64,000 nt of DNA from Hyphomicrobiales bacterium (GTDB lineage: Bacteria; Pseudomonadota; Alphaproteobacteria; Rhizobiales; Xanthobacteraceae): the NCBI GenBank assembly GCA_016713235.1, contig JADJPN010000002.1, forward strand, positions 310,001 through 374,000, written 5' to 3'. A model generated the notes under the pieces. That model saw only the letters and a list, made by a program, of their open reading frames with translations. It made no database searches and was not told the origin of the DNA. This document shows, one piece after another, positions 8,665-18,624 of the stretch (positions within the stretch are counted from its first letter, which is position 1; each line of letters opens with the position of its first letter). The position numbers and the translations under genes are program-made.

Positions 8665-9596
8665 CGCAGACCGTGTTCGCGGTCTTTTGCGAGCAGCAGC
8701 GGCCCGTCGAGATCGATGAATTTCGCGCGGTTGGCCAGCAGCAGCGCCGGCGCCATCGCGAGCGAAGTCGAAACCATGCAACCGATCATAATCTGCATGC
8801 CACGCGCTTCAGCCTCCTGCGCGACGAGGATTGCTTCGGTCAGGCCACCGGTTTTATCCAGCTTGATGTTCACGGCGTCGTATTTTCCGTCGAGCTTCGC
8901 GAAGCTGGTCCGGTCATGGAAGCTCTCGTCGGCGCAGATCGGCACGATGCGATCGATGCCGCGCAGCGCATCGTCGTCGTCCGCGGGCAAAGGTTGCTCG
9001 ATCAGCGCAACTTTTTCCTTCGCGCAGGCTTTGAGATTTTCGCGCAGATTTTTCGCGCTCCAGCCTTCATTGGCGTCGACAATCAGCATTGCATCGGGCG
9101 CCGCGGCGCGCACGGCGTGTAAGCGCTCTAAATCTCCCGCTGCGCCGACTTTCAGTTTCAAAATTGGCCGCGCGGATTCCTTTGCCGCCGCGGCCATCTT
9201 CTGCGGCGTGTCGAGACTCAACGTGTAAGCGGTTGTCACGGGCGAGGGTGCCGCAAGTCCTGCGAGCTTTGCGATGCCGTCGCCTCACGCTTGGCCTTCC
9301 AGATCCCACAACGCGCAGTCGATGGCATTGCGGGCTGCGCCCGCGTGCATAGCGCGTTGCAAGGCGGCGCGGTCCATGCCTCGTGCAATCTCGGGCGCGA
9401 GTCGCTCGATCTCTTGCGCCACGCTCTCCAGCGACTCACCATAGCGGGCATAGGGCACGCATTCGCCGCGCCCGGTGGCCGGTCCTTCGGAAATTTCCAC
9501 CACGATGACGGCCGCCTCGGTCTTGGCCCCGCGGCTGATCGTGAAGGCCCCCGAAATCGGCCATTTCTCGATGCGGAACTCCAGCCGGCGAGGCAT
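8616..9596 (-). CDS. Dipeptide epimerase, enolase superfamily (in-frame TGA)
   Basis: This belongs to the mandelate racemase/muconate lactonizing subgroup, acting on L-Ala-D/L-Glu or N-acetyl-glutamate type substrates. The N-terminal capping domain starts at 9596 (MPRRLEFRIEKWPISGAF). The barrel carries PILKLKVG (catalytic Lys), IVDANEGW, LIEQPLP, ICADES and VNIKLDKTGG (second catalytic Lys), so all metal ligands are present. At 9285-9287 a TGA interrupts the reading frame between ALWDLEGQA and GDGIAKLAGLAAP without any frame change. That is the spot where relatives have a variable basic residue, so a single substitution would restore a ~326-residue enzyme. Confidence 0.85.
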
Positions 9597-9719
9597 AAAT
9601 GTCACTCTTTTCTTGAACTTAGCAGCCCGGCGGGCCACATGGTGCCCCTGTGGTAAGTAATAAACAGCCAGGCGGAACCCCGGAAGTGGCCGGGGTTTGT
9701 AGCGGGTTGGAGTAACGTT

Positions 9720-10861
9720 TTGGCAGCGCAGGCCGTTGTTTCCCTCAGTCAGACGGAAGAAGCCGGCAAGCTTGTGCTTGCGGCGGCTGGGCGCTGGATT
9801 TCGTCCTTTGCCGGGCAGGCCGAGCGCCTCGTCACCGACATCGAGAACAAACGCGGCAAATCGAAAGCGTCGCCATCGACGCCAGCAAGATCGAGCAGCT
9901 CGATACCACGGGGGCTTGGCTGCTCGAGCGGATGCGCCGCGATTTCGAAGGCAAGGGCGCGAGCGCCGAAATCGTGGGCTTAAACCCGCGCTACAAAATC
10001 CTGCTTGATGAAGTGCAGCAGACCAACACCGGCAAAGACAGCGAAGAGCAGGGTGATCATTCGGTCGCCGGCAAGCTCAGCGTTCTGGGCGAGATCGTTG
10101 TTGGCTTCGTCAAGGACACCAGGGAGTTCGTGCAGTTTCTCGGCGCGAGCGTCGTCTCCGCCGGCCGCGTGCTGGTGCGGCCGTGGACGTTCCGCATGAC
10201 TTCGGTCGTGCATCATCTCGATCGCGTCGGCTTCCGCTCCGTGCCGATCGTCGTGCTTATCCTTTTCCTCATCGGCGGCATTCTCGCCCAGCAGGGCATC
10301 TTTCATTTCCGCAAGTTCGGCGCCGAAACCTATGTCGTCGACATGGTCGGCATCCTCGTGCTGCGCGAAGTGGGCGTGCTGATTACCTCGATCATGCTCG
10401 CGGGCCGCTCGGGCAGCGCTTACACCGCCGAGCTCGGCTCCATGAAAATGCGCGAAGAGGTCGACGCGCTCCGCGTCATGGGCCGCGATCCCATGGAAAT
10501 CCTGATCCTGCCGCGGATGATCGCGCTCATTATCGCGCTGCCGCTTTTGACATTCCTCGGCTCCATGGCGGCACTCGCCGGCGGCATGGTGACCGCCTGG
10601 ATTTATGGCGGCTTCTCGCCGGAAATTTTCCTGGAGCGTCTGCGCGACGCAATCTCGTGGTCGACGTTCTGGGTCGGCATGATCAAGGCGCCGTTCATGG
10701 GCGCGGTCATCGGTCTGGTCGCCTGCGTCGAGGGCTTGCGCGTGCAGGGCAGCGCGGAGTCGCTCGGCGAGCACACGACGGCGTCGGTCGTGAAATCCAT
10801 CTTCCTCGTGATCGTGCTCGACGGCGCGTTCGCGATTTTCTTCGCCAGCGTTGATTGGTGA
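9720..10861 (+). CDS. mlaE: MlaE family ABC permease with N-terminal STAS domain (frame broken)
   Basis: This is the inner-membrane permease of an Mla-type phospholipid transport system. An N-terminal STAS-like domain (about 1-110) precedes the permease domain, whose signatures are ILAQQGIFHFRKFGAETYVV, GRSGSAYTAELGSMKMREEVDALRVMG and GGFSPEIF. The frame changes near 9867, where one base appears to be missing; VAIDASKIEQLDTTGAWLLE continues the STAS fold in the new frame. The start is a TTG at 9720. It is followed immediately by mlaF, mlaD and a lipoprotein gene, the usual operon order in Hyphomicrobiales. Confidence 0.9.
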
Positions 10862-10866
10862 TCGGC

Positions 10867-11691
10867 ATGGCGAACGTGGAAACAGCATCGCAGCCCGCCC
10901 AGCGGCCGCAAAAAGTGCCCGATAATTATCCGGTCATCCGCGTGCGCGACGTCTGGGTGTCGTTCAGCGATCATCCGGTGCTGAAAGGTCTCGATCTCGA
11001 CGTGAAGCGCGGCGAAATTCTCGGCTTCGTCGGCGCCTCCGGCGGCGGCAAGTCGGTGCTCATGCGCACGATCATCGGGCTCGTGCAGAAACAGAAGGGC
11101 ACGATCGAGGTCTTCGGGCACGATGTCGACAAGCTCAACGAAAACGAATTGCAGGCGATCGAGCGCCGCTGGGGCGTGTTGTTCCAGCACGGTGCGCTGT
11201 TCTCCTCGCTCACCGTGCGCCAGAATATTCAGTTTCCGCTGCGCGAGTATCTCGACCTGTCGGAACGACTGATGGACGAGATCGCGATCGCGAAACTGGA
11301 GATGGTCGGCCTGCCGGCTTTCGTTGCGGAGAAATATCCGTCCCAACTCTCGGGCGGCATGATCAAGCGCGCGGCGCTTGCCCGTGCCCTCGTGCTCGAT
11401 CCCGAAATCGTGTTCCTGGACGAGCCCACATCCGGCCTCGACCCCATCTCGGCGGGCGAGTTCGACGACCTGATCAAGGCGCTCCAGCAGACTTTGGGGC
11501 TTACCGTTTTCATGGTAACCCACGACCTCGACAGCCTTCACAACGCATGCGACCGGATTGCGGCCCTCGCCGACGGGAAAATCATTGCCACGGGCCCAAT
11601 CGAGGACATGTTAAAATCCGATCATCCTTGGCTTAGGGCCTATTTCCACGGGAAACGAGCTTCGAGCAGGCTGAACGGGAAGAAGGGCTAG
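10867..11691 (+). CDS. mlaF: Mla-type ABC transporter ATP-binding protein
   Basis: The 274-residue ATPase drives the MlaE permease. Walker A is GASGGGKS (56-63), the signature is LSGGM, and Walker B is FLDEPTSGLD, with the H-loop in VTHDLDS. The start at 10867 lies just past the mlaE stop at 10861; an in-frame TTG at 10855 would overlap mlaE. The C-terminal tail after DHPWLRAYFHGKRA is short and basic. Expected partners are MlaE and MlaD beside it. Confidence 0.93.
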   Translation: MANVETASQPAQRPQKVPDNYPVIRVRDVWVSFSDHPVLKGLDLDVKRGEILGFVGASGGGKSVLMRTIIGLVQKQKGTIEVFGHDVDKLNENELQAIERRWGVLFQHGALFSSLTVRQNIQFPLREYLDLSERLMDEIAIAKLEMVGLPAFVAEKYPSQLSGGMIKRAALARALVLDPEIVFLDEPTSGLDPISAGEFDDLIKALQQTLGLTVFMVTHDLDSLHNACDRIAALADGKIIATGPIEDMLKSDHPWLRAYFHGKRASSRLNGKKG

Positions 11692-11706
11692 GAGCGGAAC
11701 CGGACG

Positions 11707-12474
11707 ATGGAAACGCGCGCAAACTACGTAATGATCGGCGTATTCACGCTGGCCGTTGTGGTCGGCGTATTCGCCTTTGTCTGGTGGTTCCAGCGGCTAG
11801 GCACCGGCGAGCAGAAGGCCCGATACGAGATCTATTTCGATAGCCCGGTGGCCGGGCTGCGCCGCGGCGCGACTGTCAACTTCAACGGCATCCGCGTGGG
11901 CGAAGTGGAGAGCCTGGCGCTGGTTCCGGACATACCGCGCGCCGTGGTCGCGATCGTCGAGATCGCTTCAACCACGCCGGTTCGCACCGACACCAAGGTC
12001 ACGCTCGAATACCAGGGCCTCACCGGCATCGCGACCGTGGCGCTCACTGGTGGCGCGCCTACCGCGCCGATGCTCAAGCAGCCGCAGCGGGGCGATCGTC
12101 CACCGCGGCTCGTCGCCACGAACACGACCGACGCGTTTCAGGCGGCGCGCGACCTGATGATCCAGTTGCAGGAACTCGTGAAGAAGAACGAAGCGAATAT
12201 CGCCGTGCTGATCGACAACCTGACCAAGGTTTCGGGTGTATTGCAGGTTCGCACCAACGACACGCTGCTGGAGGTGCAGGCCGCCGCGGATTCGATCAAG
12301 AAGGCCGCGGATACGATCGGCAATCAGGCGGCGCCGACGCTCAACGAGTTCCGTTCGCTTGCGGGAGATGCGCGGCGCGCGGTTGGGGAAATCGACCGTC
12401 TGGTGCGCAATATCGAGCGCAATCCGCGGCAATTCCTGTTCAATAATGGCGGCACCGTGCCGCAATACCGATAA
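11707..12474 (+). CDS. mlaD: MCE/MlaD family lipid-binding protein
   Basis: The 255-residue protein has one N-terminal transmembrane helix (about 8-28, VMIGVFTLAVVVGVFAFVWW), then the MCE domain (about 35-115: YEIYFDSPVAGLRRGATVNF, VGEVESL, GLTGIATVALTGG). A helical C-terminal part (about 140-250) follows, as in MlaD-like substrate-binding subunits that form a periplasmic ring. It lies 15 bp after mlaF in the same operon. The helical tail is longer than in E. coli MlaD, as is usual for alphaproteobacterial versions. Confidence 0.93.
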   Translation: METRANYVMIGVFTLAVVVGVFAFVWWFQRLGTGEQKARYEIYFDSPVAGLRRGATVNFNGIRVGEVESLALVPDIPRAVVAIVEIASTTPVRTDTKVTLEYQGLTGIATVALTGGAPTAPMLKQPQRGDRPPRLVATNTTDAFQAARDLMIQLQELVKKNEANIAVLIDNLTKVSGVLQVRTNDTLLEVQAAADSIKKAADTIGNQAAPTLNEFRSLAGDARRAVGEIDRLVRNIERNPRQFLFNNGGTVPQYR

Positions 12475-12498
12475 TAACGATCATTCACGAGAACGCAG

Positions 12499-13152
12499 TT
12501 GCAAGTGGAATTGGGTAACGGGTTGAAGTCGAGGGCGCCGGGCGCGGCAAGGGCCGCGCTTTGTCTTGTGCTGGCTTTCACGCTCAGCGCTTGTAGCGGT
12601 GGCGTGCTCGGCGGGCTGGTCGGTACCGGCAACAATCCGACGCCGACCTATGATCTTACGGCGCCGACGAACTTCGGTTCGCTGCCGCGGCGCGCCCGTG
12701 GGTTGCTCGCCATCGAGCAGCCGACTGCGCTGCAAATTCTCGACACGGAGAAAGTCGTCATCGCGCCCAATCCCGGCGAGGTCGCCTATCTCTCCGATGC
12801 GCAATGGGTCGACCGCCTGCCGAAGCTTATGCAGGCGCGTATCGTGCAGTCCTTCGAGAATTCGACCCGCATCCGCGCGGTCGCGAAAACGCAGGATCGC
12901 GTCAACGCCGACTATCTCTTGGTCGTCGATATCCGTCAGTTTGGCATTCAGGCGTATGAAAGCCCGCTGGCGGTGGTCGAGTTGTCGGTGAAGATCGTCT
13001 ATCAGCGCGGCGGCCGGATCGCGGCGGGTACCGTGCTCACGTCGCGGGTCGCGGCCGGCGGGACTTCCGGACAGCCGGCGACGCTCGCGCTCGATCAGGC
13101 CTTCTCGGATGTGCTGGTCCAGATGGTGAAGTGGACCTCGCGCCGGATCTAG
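12499..13152 (+). CDS. ABC-type transport auxiliary lipoprotein (PqiC/DUF330-like)
   Basis: The 217-residue protein has a lipoprotein signal with lipobox LSAC (about residues 29-32). A mature domain typical of the ABC_trans_aux/PqiC family follows: YDLTAPTNF, then LLAIEQPTALQILDTEKVVI, AYLSDAQWVDRLPKLMQARI and ADYLLVVDIRQFGI. Such lipoproteins are the outer-membrane component of MCE systems. It is the last gene of the mlaE-mlaF-mlaD operon, 24 bp after mlaD. The start is a TTG at 12499; the leader upstream of the hydrophobic core is long. Confidence 0.88.
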   Translation: MQVELGNGLKSRAPGAARAALCLVLAFTLSACSGGVLGGLVGTGNNPTPTYDLTAPTNFGSLPRRARGLLAIEQPTALQILDTEKVVIAPNPGEVAYLSDAQWVDRLPKLMQARIVQSFENSTRIRAVAKTQDRVNADYLLVVDIRQFGIQAYESPLAVVELSVKIVYQRGGRIAAGTVLTSRVAAGGTSGQPATLALDQAFSDVLVQMVKWTSRRI

Positions 13153-13190
13153 GCGTTATCTTACGACACTCGATCTAGAGGAGCCGCAAT

Positions 13191-13538
13191 ATGAAGCAAT
13201 GGGTTCTCGCGCTCGTTGGCGCCGTTGCGCTCGCCGGTGCCGCGGCCGCGCATCACGGCTGGGGCAGTTATGACGACCGCAAGCTGATCAAGCTCGAAGG
13301 GGCGGTGCTCGCGCTGAAGTATCAAAATCCGCATGCCGACATCGTCATGAATCGCGATGGCAAGAAATGGGACATCGTGCTCGCGCCGGTTTCGCGCATG
13401 GAAGCGCGTGGCTTGAAGCGCGAAGACATCGAAGTCGGCAAGGTCGTTATCGTCGAAGGTTATGCGCGCAAGGACGGCACGGCGGAGATCCGCGCCGAGC
13501 GCATCACCGCAAACGGCAAGACGGTCGAGCTACGCTGA
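13191..13538 (+). CDS. DUF6152 secreted protein
   Basis: The 115-residue protein has a signal peptide (about 1-20, ending AAAAHHG). A small beta-rich domain follows: GSYDDRKLIKLEGAVLALKYQNPHADI, then GKKWDIVLAPVSRMEARGL and VIVEGYARKDGTAEIRAERI. This matches the DUF6152 family, an OB-like periplasmic fold of unknown function. The HH pair at the mature N-terminus and NPH motif hint at metal binding but prove nothing. A GAGGAGCC ribosome-binding site precedes it. Its stop codon overlaps the next start (TGATG). Confidence 0.8.
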   Translation: MKQWVLALVGAVALAGAAAAHHGWGSYDDRKLIKLEGAVLALKYQNPHADIVMNRDGKKWDIVLAPVSRMEARGLKREDIEVGKVVIVEGYARKDGTAEIRAERITANGKTVELR

Positions 13539-14017
13539 TGGAGGCCGCCCACTGGGCGCAGGCGTTGCAGGATTCCGGCTTCGCCGCCGCCGTCAGGGGC
13601 GGGGCCTACGTCTATCCCTTCGTGAACGTGCTTCACATTCTGGGCGTGGGGCTGATCGTCGGCTCGATCCTTGCGCTCGATTTTCGCATTCTCGGTTTTG
13701 CAACTTCGGTTCCGGCAGACGGCGCGTCACGGCTGTTGACGCCGTTTGCTGTTGCCGGGCTTGCGATCGCGTTGCCGAGCGGGTTTGCGCTCTACGTCTC
13801 AGACGCCGTCTCGCTTTCAAAGAACAATCTGATGTGGGCGAAGCTCGTGCTCTTGGCGCTTGGGATCGCGAACGCGCTCCTGTTTCGCAGGCTCTGGAAT
13901 TCGCGGCTCGCGGATTGGGCACGCAATGCAACTGCGATCGCAAAAGCGCAGGCGATCTTGTCCATTCTGATCTGGCTTGCGGTGCCAACGCTCGGGCGGC
14001 TCGTCGCCTATCTCTGA
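13538..14017 (+). CDS. Small membrane protein, DUF6644-like
   Basis: The 159-residue protein has four hydrophobic helices (about 28-48, 65-85, 100-118, 135-155). Its N-terminal region has AYVYPFVNVLHILGVGLIVG, in which a His lies in the first helix as in heme-linked or DUF6644 proteins. Translation is coupled to the DUF6152 gene through TGATG at 13536-13540. Pairing of a DUF6152-type secreted protein with this type of membrane protein recurs in related genomes, to my recollection, so the two probably act together. Function unknown. Confidence 0.75.
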   Translation: MEAAHWAQALQDSGFAAAVRGGAYVYPFVNVLHILGVGLIVGSILALDFRILGFATSVPADGASRLLTPFAVAGLAIALPSGFALYVSDAVSLSKNNLMWAKLVLLALGIANALLFRRLWNSRLADWARNATAIAKAQAILSILIWLAVPTLGRLVAYL

Positions 14018-14023
14018 CAATAA

Positions 14024-14050
14024 AAAAGCCCGCGACAAACGCGGGCTTTT
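14024..14050. terminator. Bidirectional rho-independent terminator
   Basis: A 10-bp stem (AAAAGCCCGC / GCGGGCTTTT) closes a 7-base loop, with A and T tracts on the two sides. It sits between the convergent DUF6644-like gene and the large coiled-coil gene and can end both. Confidence 0.92.
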
Positions 14051-14071
14051 TATTTTGTGTTCGCTTGCGCC

Positions 14072-17000
14072 TTAGCCGAGACGGCCGGCAGCGTGGGCGA
14101 GGAGCGTATAGACCTTGCCCGTATCCGAGGTGAGGTAGGTCCGCGTGAGCGTCTGGCCGCGCTCGTCGCGCGAAACCTGTTCCAAGAGCTTCTCGAACTC
14201 GTCGATGTAACGATCGACGGTTTCGCGGAACTCGGCGTTGCGGCGATACTTCTTGCGGATTTCCTCGAAGCTCTTCTGGCCGGCGTTGGTGTAGAGGCGG
14301 CGGTTGAAAACGCCACGCTCGCCACGCTTGAAGCGCTCCCACGCTTCGGCGGCTGCTTCGTGATCGATCATGCGGGCGATGTCGATCGAGAGCGAGTCGA
14401 GTGAATCGATGCCGCCTGCCGCATCATCCGGTTCCGGTTCGGCAGCCCGCATCTTCTTGCTCAATGCCTCGTCAAACCGCGCACTGCGGTCGGCCGGCTT
14501 GCGCTCCGGACGGCGCGGCTCAGGCGCTTCCTCGCGCATGCGCGCTGGCGGTGCCGGCGGCAGGTCGCCGCCGTCGTCGTAGTGCGGGCGCGGCAGGGCG
14601 TTGCGCGGCGCGCGTCCGCCAACCGCGGCCATCTCTTCCTCGCGGTAGTCATAGGCCGTCGGCGCTTCGGCGTGACGGCCGTGACGGGCAACGATGTCGT
14701 TGAGTTCGGAGAGCGCCTTGATCTGGTCGGCAACGACGCGGCGCATCGCGTTCGCGCTTTCCTTGGTTTCGGTCGGCAGTTCGAACACGGTCCGGCGGAC
14801 TTCCTCGCGCGTGGTATCGAGTGTGCGCTGAATGTCTTCGGAGATTTCGCGCAGATCGCGCGATGCCTCGAGGAAGCGGGCGTTGGCTTCGGAGAACATG
14901 GCGTTCACCGATTGCATCGCTTCGTCATAGGTGTCCTTGAGCGCGATGTTGGTGCGCTCGCGTTCTTCGCCCGACGAGTTGCGGATCAGTTCGTACTGGC
15001 GCGCGATGGACTGGGTGGCGGTCGCCGTCGATTCCGCGACCATGCGGGCGACGTCCTGCGCCTTGTCCTGTGCGTGCGAGAAGGTTTCCTCGAGCATCTT
15101 GTTGAAGCGGGTGAGGCGCTCTTCCAGCTCGCCCGTGCGGTCGGAAAGCGTAGTCGTGATCTGCTCGATCGTGTCGCGGCGGCTGGTAAGGCCGTCGTCG
15201 ATGCGCTTGTGCGTCTGATTGAGCGAATCGCTGGTCGCGGCGACAAGGCGGACCTGCTCTTCGAAACGAATCGCCAGGCTCGAAACGTCGCGCAACACGC
15301 CGTTCGACGAGTCGTTCAATTCGCGAATCTGGTGATCCATCCTGTCCGCGGTCGAGCGCGTCGCATTGATCGCGTTGTCGAGCGTCTGGTGGAAGGCGGT
15401 GATCCGATCGGCAATCTTACCTTCGATCGGGCCGAGGATAGAGGAGGCGGTGTCGATCGAGGCCTGGAGCAGACTGTGAGTCTGGCCCAGCTCGGCGATG
15501 ATATCGCGAACTTCCGCGCGCAACGTTTCGTGCGCGCCGGTGATGTTATTGACGCGCTCGATGAAGTTTTTGGTGATGCCGTCGGCGAGCGTCGTGAGGT
15601 TGCGCTCGACCTGCATCGAGGTATCGCCGATCCGCTTTTCGACGTGTTCCGCGGTGCTGCGGATGTGGTCGTTCACGGAGTTCACGCGCTCGACCAGGAG
15701 GTCGGTCGAAGCGATGCTCTTCTGCTCGATGGTGCTGGTCACGTTCTCGAGGCGATTGACGATCAGTTCCTCGAACTTGTTGACGCGCGTATCCAGTGTC
15801 TCGGTGATCTGCATCGCGCGGTTGCCGAGCGTTTCGTCGATCTTGGAGGCGCGCTCGGAAAGTGTTGCCGCCATTTCCGCCGTGCGGGCAGCGAAATACT
15901 CGCCCATGCCGGTGACGCTTCTATCGACGGCTTCGGTCGCGGCCTTCGAGCCCTCGGTAATCGTCGTCGAGAAATCGTTGGTGCGGACTGCGAGCATTTC
16001 GTTGAGCGAGCGCGAGCGGTCGTCGAGGGTGACTTCGATCTGCGCGATACGCTTTTCGATCTCTTCGTTGACTTCGCTGGCCTTGGCGGCCACGCGCTCG
16101 TCGAGCAGGGCGAGGCTGTCGCGCGAGGCTTCGGTAACGCCCGCGACCGCGGCTTTCATCTCGTTGACGACATTGCCGCCGTAAGCCCTCACCGTGGTGT
16201 CGAAGGTCTGCACGCTCTCGGTCATCGCCTGGCTGAGCGAGCCGGTGTCGGCGGAGATGCGGTTTGCGATCTCGTTGCCCTTCACCGCGACGTTGTCGGC
16301 AAGGCTCTGCAACTGCTGGCCGATGGTGTTCTCGAAGGTCTGGCCGCTTGCGGCGATCATCTCCGAGATGCCGGCGGCGCGCTCCGCGAGCTTCGTGTGC
16401 ATTTGGTCGGTCGACTGCTGAAGCGCTTCCGAAACCTTATCGTTGCGGTCGGCGATAGCCTTGGCGATCTGCACGCCGACCTCGGTCAGGCGCTGTGTCG
16501 CTTCGGCGCTTCGGTCGGAGAGGCTCTCCACGACGGTTTTTCCGGATTCGAGAAGACGCGTCGTTGCGTCGTTGCTCTTTTCGGCGAGGGTCCCGATGAT
16601 CGTGTTTCCGGACTCGAGAAGGCGCGTCGTCGCGTCGTCGCTCTTTTCGGTGAGGGTCCCGATGATCGTGTTTCCGGATTCGACGAGCAGCGCACGCGCG
16701 TCTTCGGCGCGGAGCATGATGTTGTCGGTGATGCGGCCGGTCGCGTTGTCGAGGGCGCTCGAGACGCGGTCGGCGATGTTCTGCACGTCGAAAGAGAATG
16801 CTTCGTGCGCATTTGAGATGGAGTCGCGCAGCCGCGCGGGCATGATCGACGATCGCGTCGCGTTCGCCATGCAGTTCGCCGACCAGCGCGCGCACGCGGT
16901 TTTCGTTCTCGTCATAGGCGCGCTCGAGGGTTGCGACTTCGCCGCGAACCATGGATTCAAGCTCGGACGCGCGCGCGACCGCGCGCTCAATGCCGTCGCC

Positions 17001-17618
17001 GAGGGCCGCGACTTCGCGGCGGATCGCCTGGCCGACCGAGACGATGGCATCGGTCGAGACGCCTTCGGGTTCGGCAAGACGCAGCGTAACCTCCGTCATC
17101 GCGCGCGAAATGTTACGCATTTCCTGCGAGCGGCGGACCAGCATGGACGTCATGAAGAAAAGAAGCGGCGGCAGGAAGATCGCGGCGAGTGTCGGCACGA
17201 AACTCGGCTGCACTGCGATTTCGGCAATGCGCATCACCGCGCCGGTATCGGTCCGGTATTGGGTCGCGGCGATCGCCGCGCCGCCGATGATCCACACGAT
17301 CGAACCGAGAAGGGCGACTAAGACCGAAGCGGTCGATGGCTTGCGGTGAAGGGCTTGCAGAATCTGTCCGACCGACGGGCGGTCGTCGTTCGCGGCCGGG
17401 CGCGGCAGACGCTCACGGGTGCCGCGCGAGCGCTGCGCGAAAACTTCTCCGACGGGCTCCTGCGTGCGCTGATCGCGGCGCGGCGTTTCGCGGCGCTGCG
17501 GTTCGCGCTCGGCAGTTGCCGGCGGCGTCACCTCTGGGGCTTCATTGCCGATGTTCAACGCGTCTTCTATCGCAGACAGCGCTGCCTCGGTCGGGTCTTG
17601 GGATTTCTTGTTCTTCAC
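14072..17618 (-). CDS. Giant membrane-anchored coiled-coil protein (frame broken)
   Basis: This is a protein of about 1,180 residues. The first ~85 residues are charged and Pro/Arg-rich. Two close hydrophobic helices follow (about 97-120 and 140-160: VLVALLGSIVWIIGGAAIAA and LAAIFLPPLLFF). About 700 residues of heptad-rich coiled coil come next, then a Pro/Arg linker, and a conserved C-terminal domain (about the last 110 residues, SIDIARMIDHEAAAEAWERF to the end). The start is a GTG at 17618 behind GGAGG. The frame changes near 16840. Relatives in Hyphomicrobiales are usually labelled kinesin-like or apolipoprotein-like by coiled-coil similarity only; a structural role at the envelope is plausible but unproven. 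Confidence 0.85.
16541..16682 (-). repeat. 66-bp tandem repeat inside the coiled-coil gene
   Basis: TCCGGATTCG (plus strand) recurs at 16541, 16607 and 16673, a 66-bp period encoding 22-residue units of the type ESGNTIIGTL-EKSDDATTRL. Two full copies and the start of a third are nearly identical in DNA, so they are recent copies. More diverged 22-residue units flank them. 22 residues is a two-turn coiled-coil-compatible hendecad length. Confidence 0.85.
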
Positions 17619-17875
17619 GACTTGCCTCCGGTCCGTACTCGATACCGCGACCGGCAACATGCCGCTCGGGCCGGAAATTACTAAAAGGACCGCCACGCTC
17701 TTAGGTTCCCGAGGCGGCATATCTTCCAAAAAAGGAAGAAATACCGGCCGGCCGGGACTCCGGTCCACCGCTGGGCTATCTTACCGCGTAGGCGTGTGGA
17801 AAAGGAACGGCAATCCAGCCCAGTCTCGAAACATCGTTAATGGCTTAACGTCTTGTTCACCATACGAAATGAGCA

Positions 17876-18184
17876 ATGGCGCGGGGGAAGAAGCTCGACG
17901 GGCAAGGCCCCAAGCCCTGGCACAGCGATGCCGGGGGCTCCGACGCGCAGCGCCGCTACCTCCAGCGGGGGGTTAACCAGCCGGGCGGGAAGCTGCCTTT
18001 ATTCGACGAGGTCGGTCAGGAAATCCCCAAGGTCACGATCCGCGCCTGCATCCAGCATGGCTGGGCGGAACCCTGGAGCAAGAACCCGATCCACCCCGAC
18101 TGGCTGGTGTGCCGGCTGACCGACGAGGGCTACCGCGTACTCGGCATCGATCCCGCCAGACGCAAGCGCATGTCCGGGGCTTGA
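17876..18184 (+). CDS. Conserved hypothetical protein
   Basis: The 102-residue basic protein opens MARGKKLDGQGPKPWHSD and has a C-terminal half WAEPWSKNPIHPDWLVCRLTDEGYRVLGID that reads like a small winged-helix or RNA-binding-like surface, but I recognise no family. It has no signal or membrane segment. It is divergent from the coiled-coil gene across a 257-bp region with no other gene. An HPt gene follows 35 bp later. Confidence 0.7.
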   Translation: MARGKKLDGQGPKPWHSDAGGSDAQRRYLQRGVNQPGGKLPLFDEVGQEIPKVTIRACIQHGWAEPWSKNPIHPDWLVCRLTDEGYRVLGIDPARRKRMSGA

Positions 18185-18219
18185 GGCGGTGTTTACCTGC
18201 CGGCTGCGATAACGGCACC

Positions 18220-18528
18220 ATGGAACCGCCTATCGATATCGAGCATTTCGAAACCGCGACGTTCGGCGATCGCGCGCTTCAGCGCGAGGTGCTCGGCCTG
18301 TTCGATGCGCAGGCGGACAAGCTTATGGACACGATCCGTGACAGCGGCGGCAAGGCGCGGGCGGAAGCCGCGCACGCGCTGAAAGGTGCTGCGCGTGGCA
18401 TCGGCGCATTTCTGGTCGCCGAGGAAGCGGAAAAGCTGGAGCAGGGCGATAACGGGGCGATCGAGCGGCTCGCGGAACGCCTCCGCGACGTACATAATGC
18501 CGCAGCCGCGCTGATCGCGAAAAGCTGA
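18220..18528 (+). CDS. Histidine phosphotransfer (HPt) domain protein
   Basis: The 102-residue all-helical protein has the HPt phospho-acceptor motif AEAAHALKGAARGIGA with the active His at residue 52, the expected Lys three residues later and Gly-containing helix turn. HPt proteins relay phosphate between hybrid kinases and response regulators. No kinase or regulator is adjacent, so the circuit is unknown. The start at 18220 is the first ATG with family-like length; an upstream extension in frame lacks support. In alphaproteobacteria such orphan HPt proteins can feed CtrA-type relays (as ChpT does), but this one lacks the ChpT C-terminal domain. Confidence 0.82.
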   Translation: MEPPIDIEHFETATFGDRALQREVLGLFDAQADKLMDTIRDSGGKARAEAAHALKGAARGIGAFLVAEEAEKLEQGDNGAIERLAERLRDVHNAAAALIAKS

Positions 18529-18624
18529 GGGCCATCGAGGCTCGCATTTCGTGACGGCACATTATATAGGGTGCGGCCCTTTACCGGGCGCGTCCTCCCC
18601 TTCATCGCAGCTTCTTCACGCAGA

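Noticed and set aside
9285..9287. Selenocysteine at the in-frame TGA of the epimerase
   Set aside because: The enolase-superfamily active site has no Sec position there, and no stable stem-loop of SECIS type was obvious after the codon.
14582..16816. A 744-codon open frame on the plus strand
   Set aside because: It is antisense to the coiled-coil gene, whose conserved domains and codon pattern explain the DNA. Long antisense frames are common in GC-rich genomes.
17836..17850. CtrA box before the gene at 17876
   Set aside because: TTAA-TGGC-TTAA has a 4-base spacer rather than 7.
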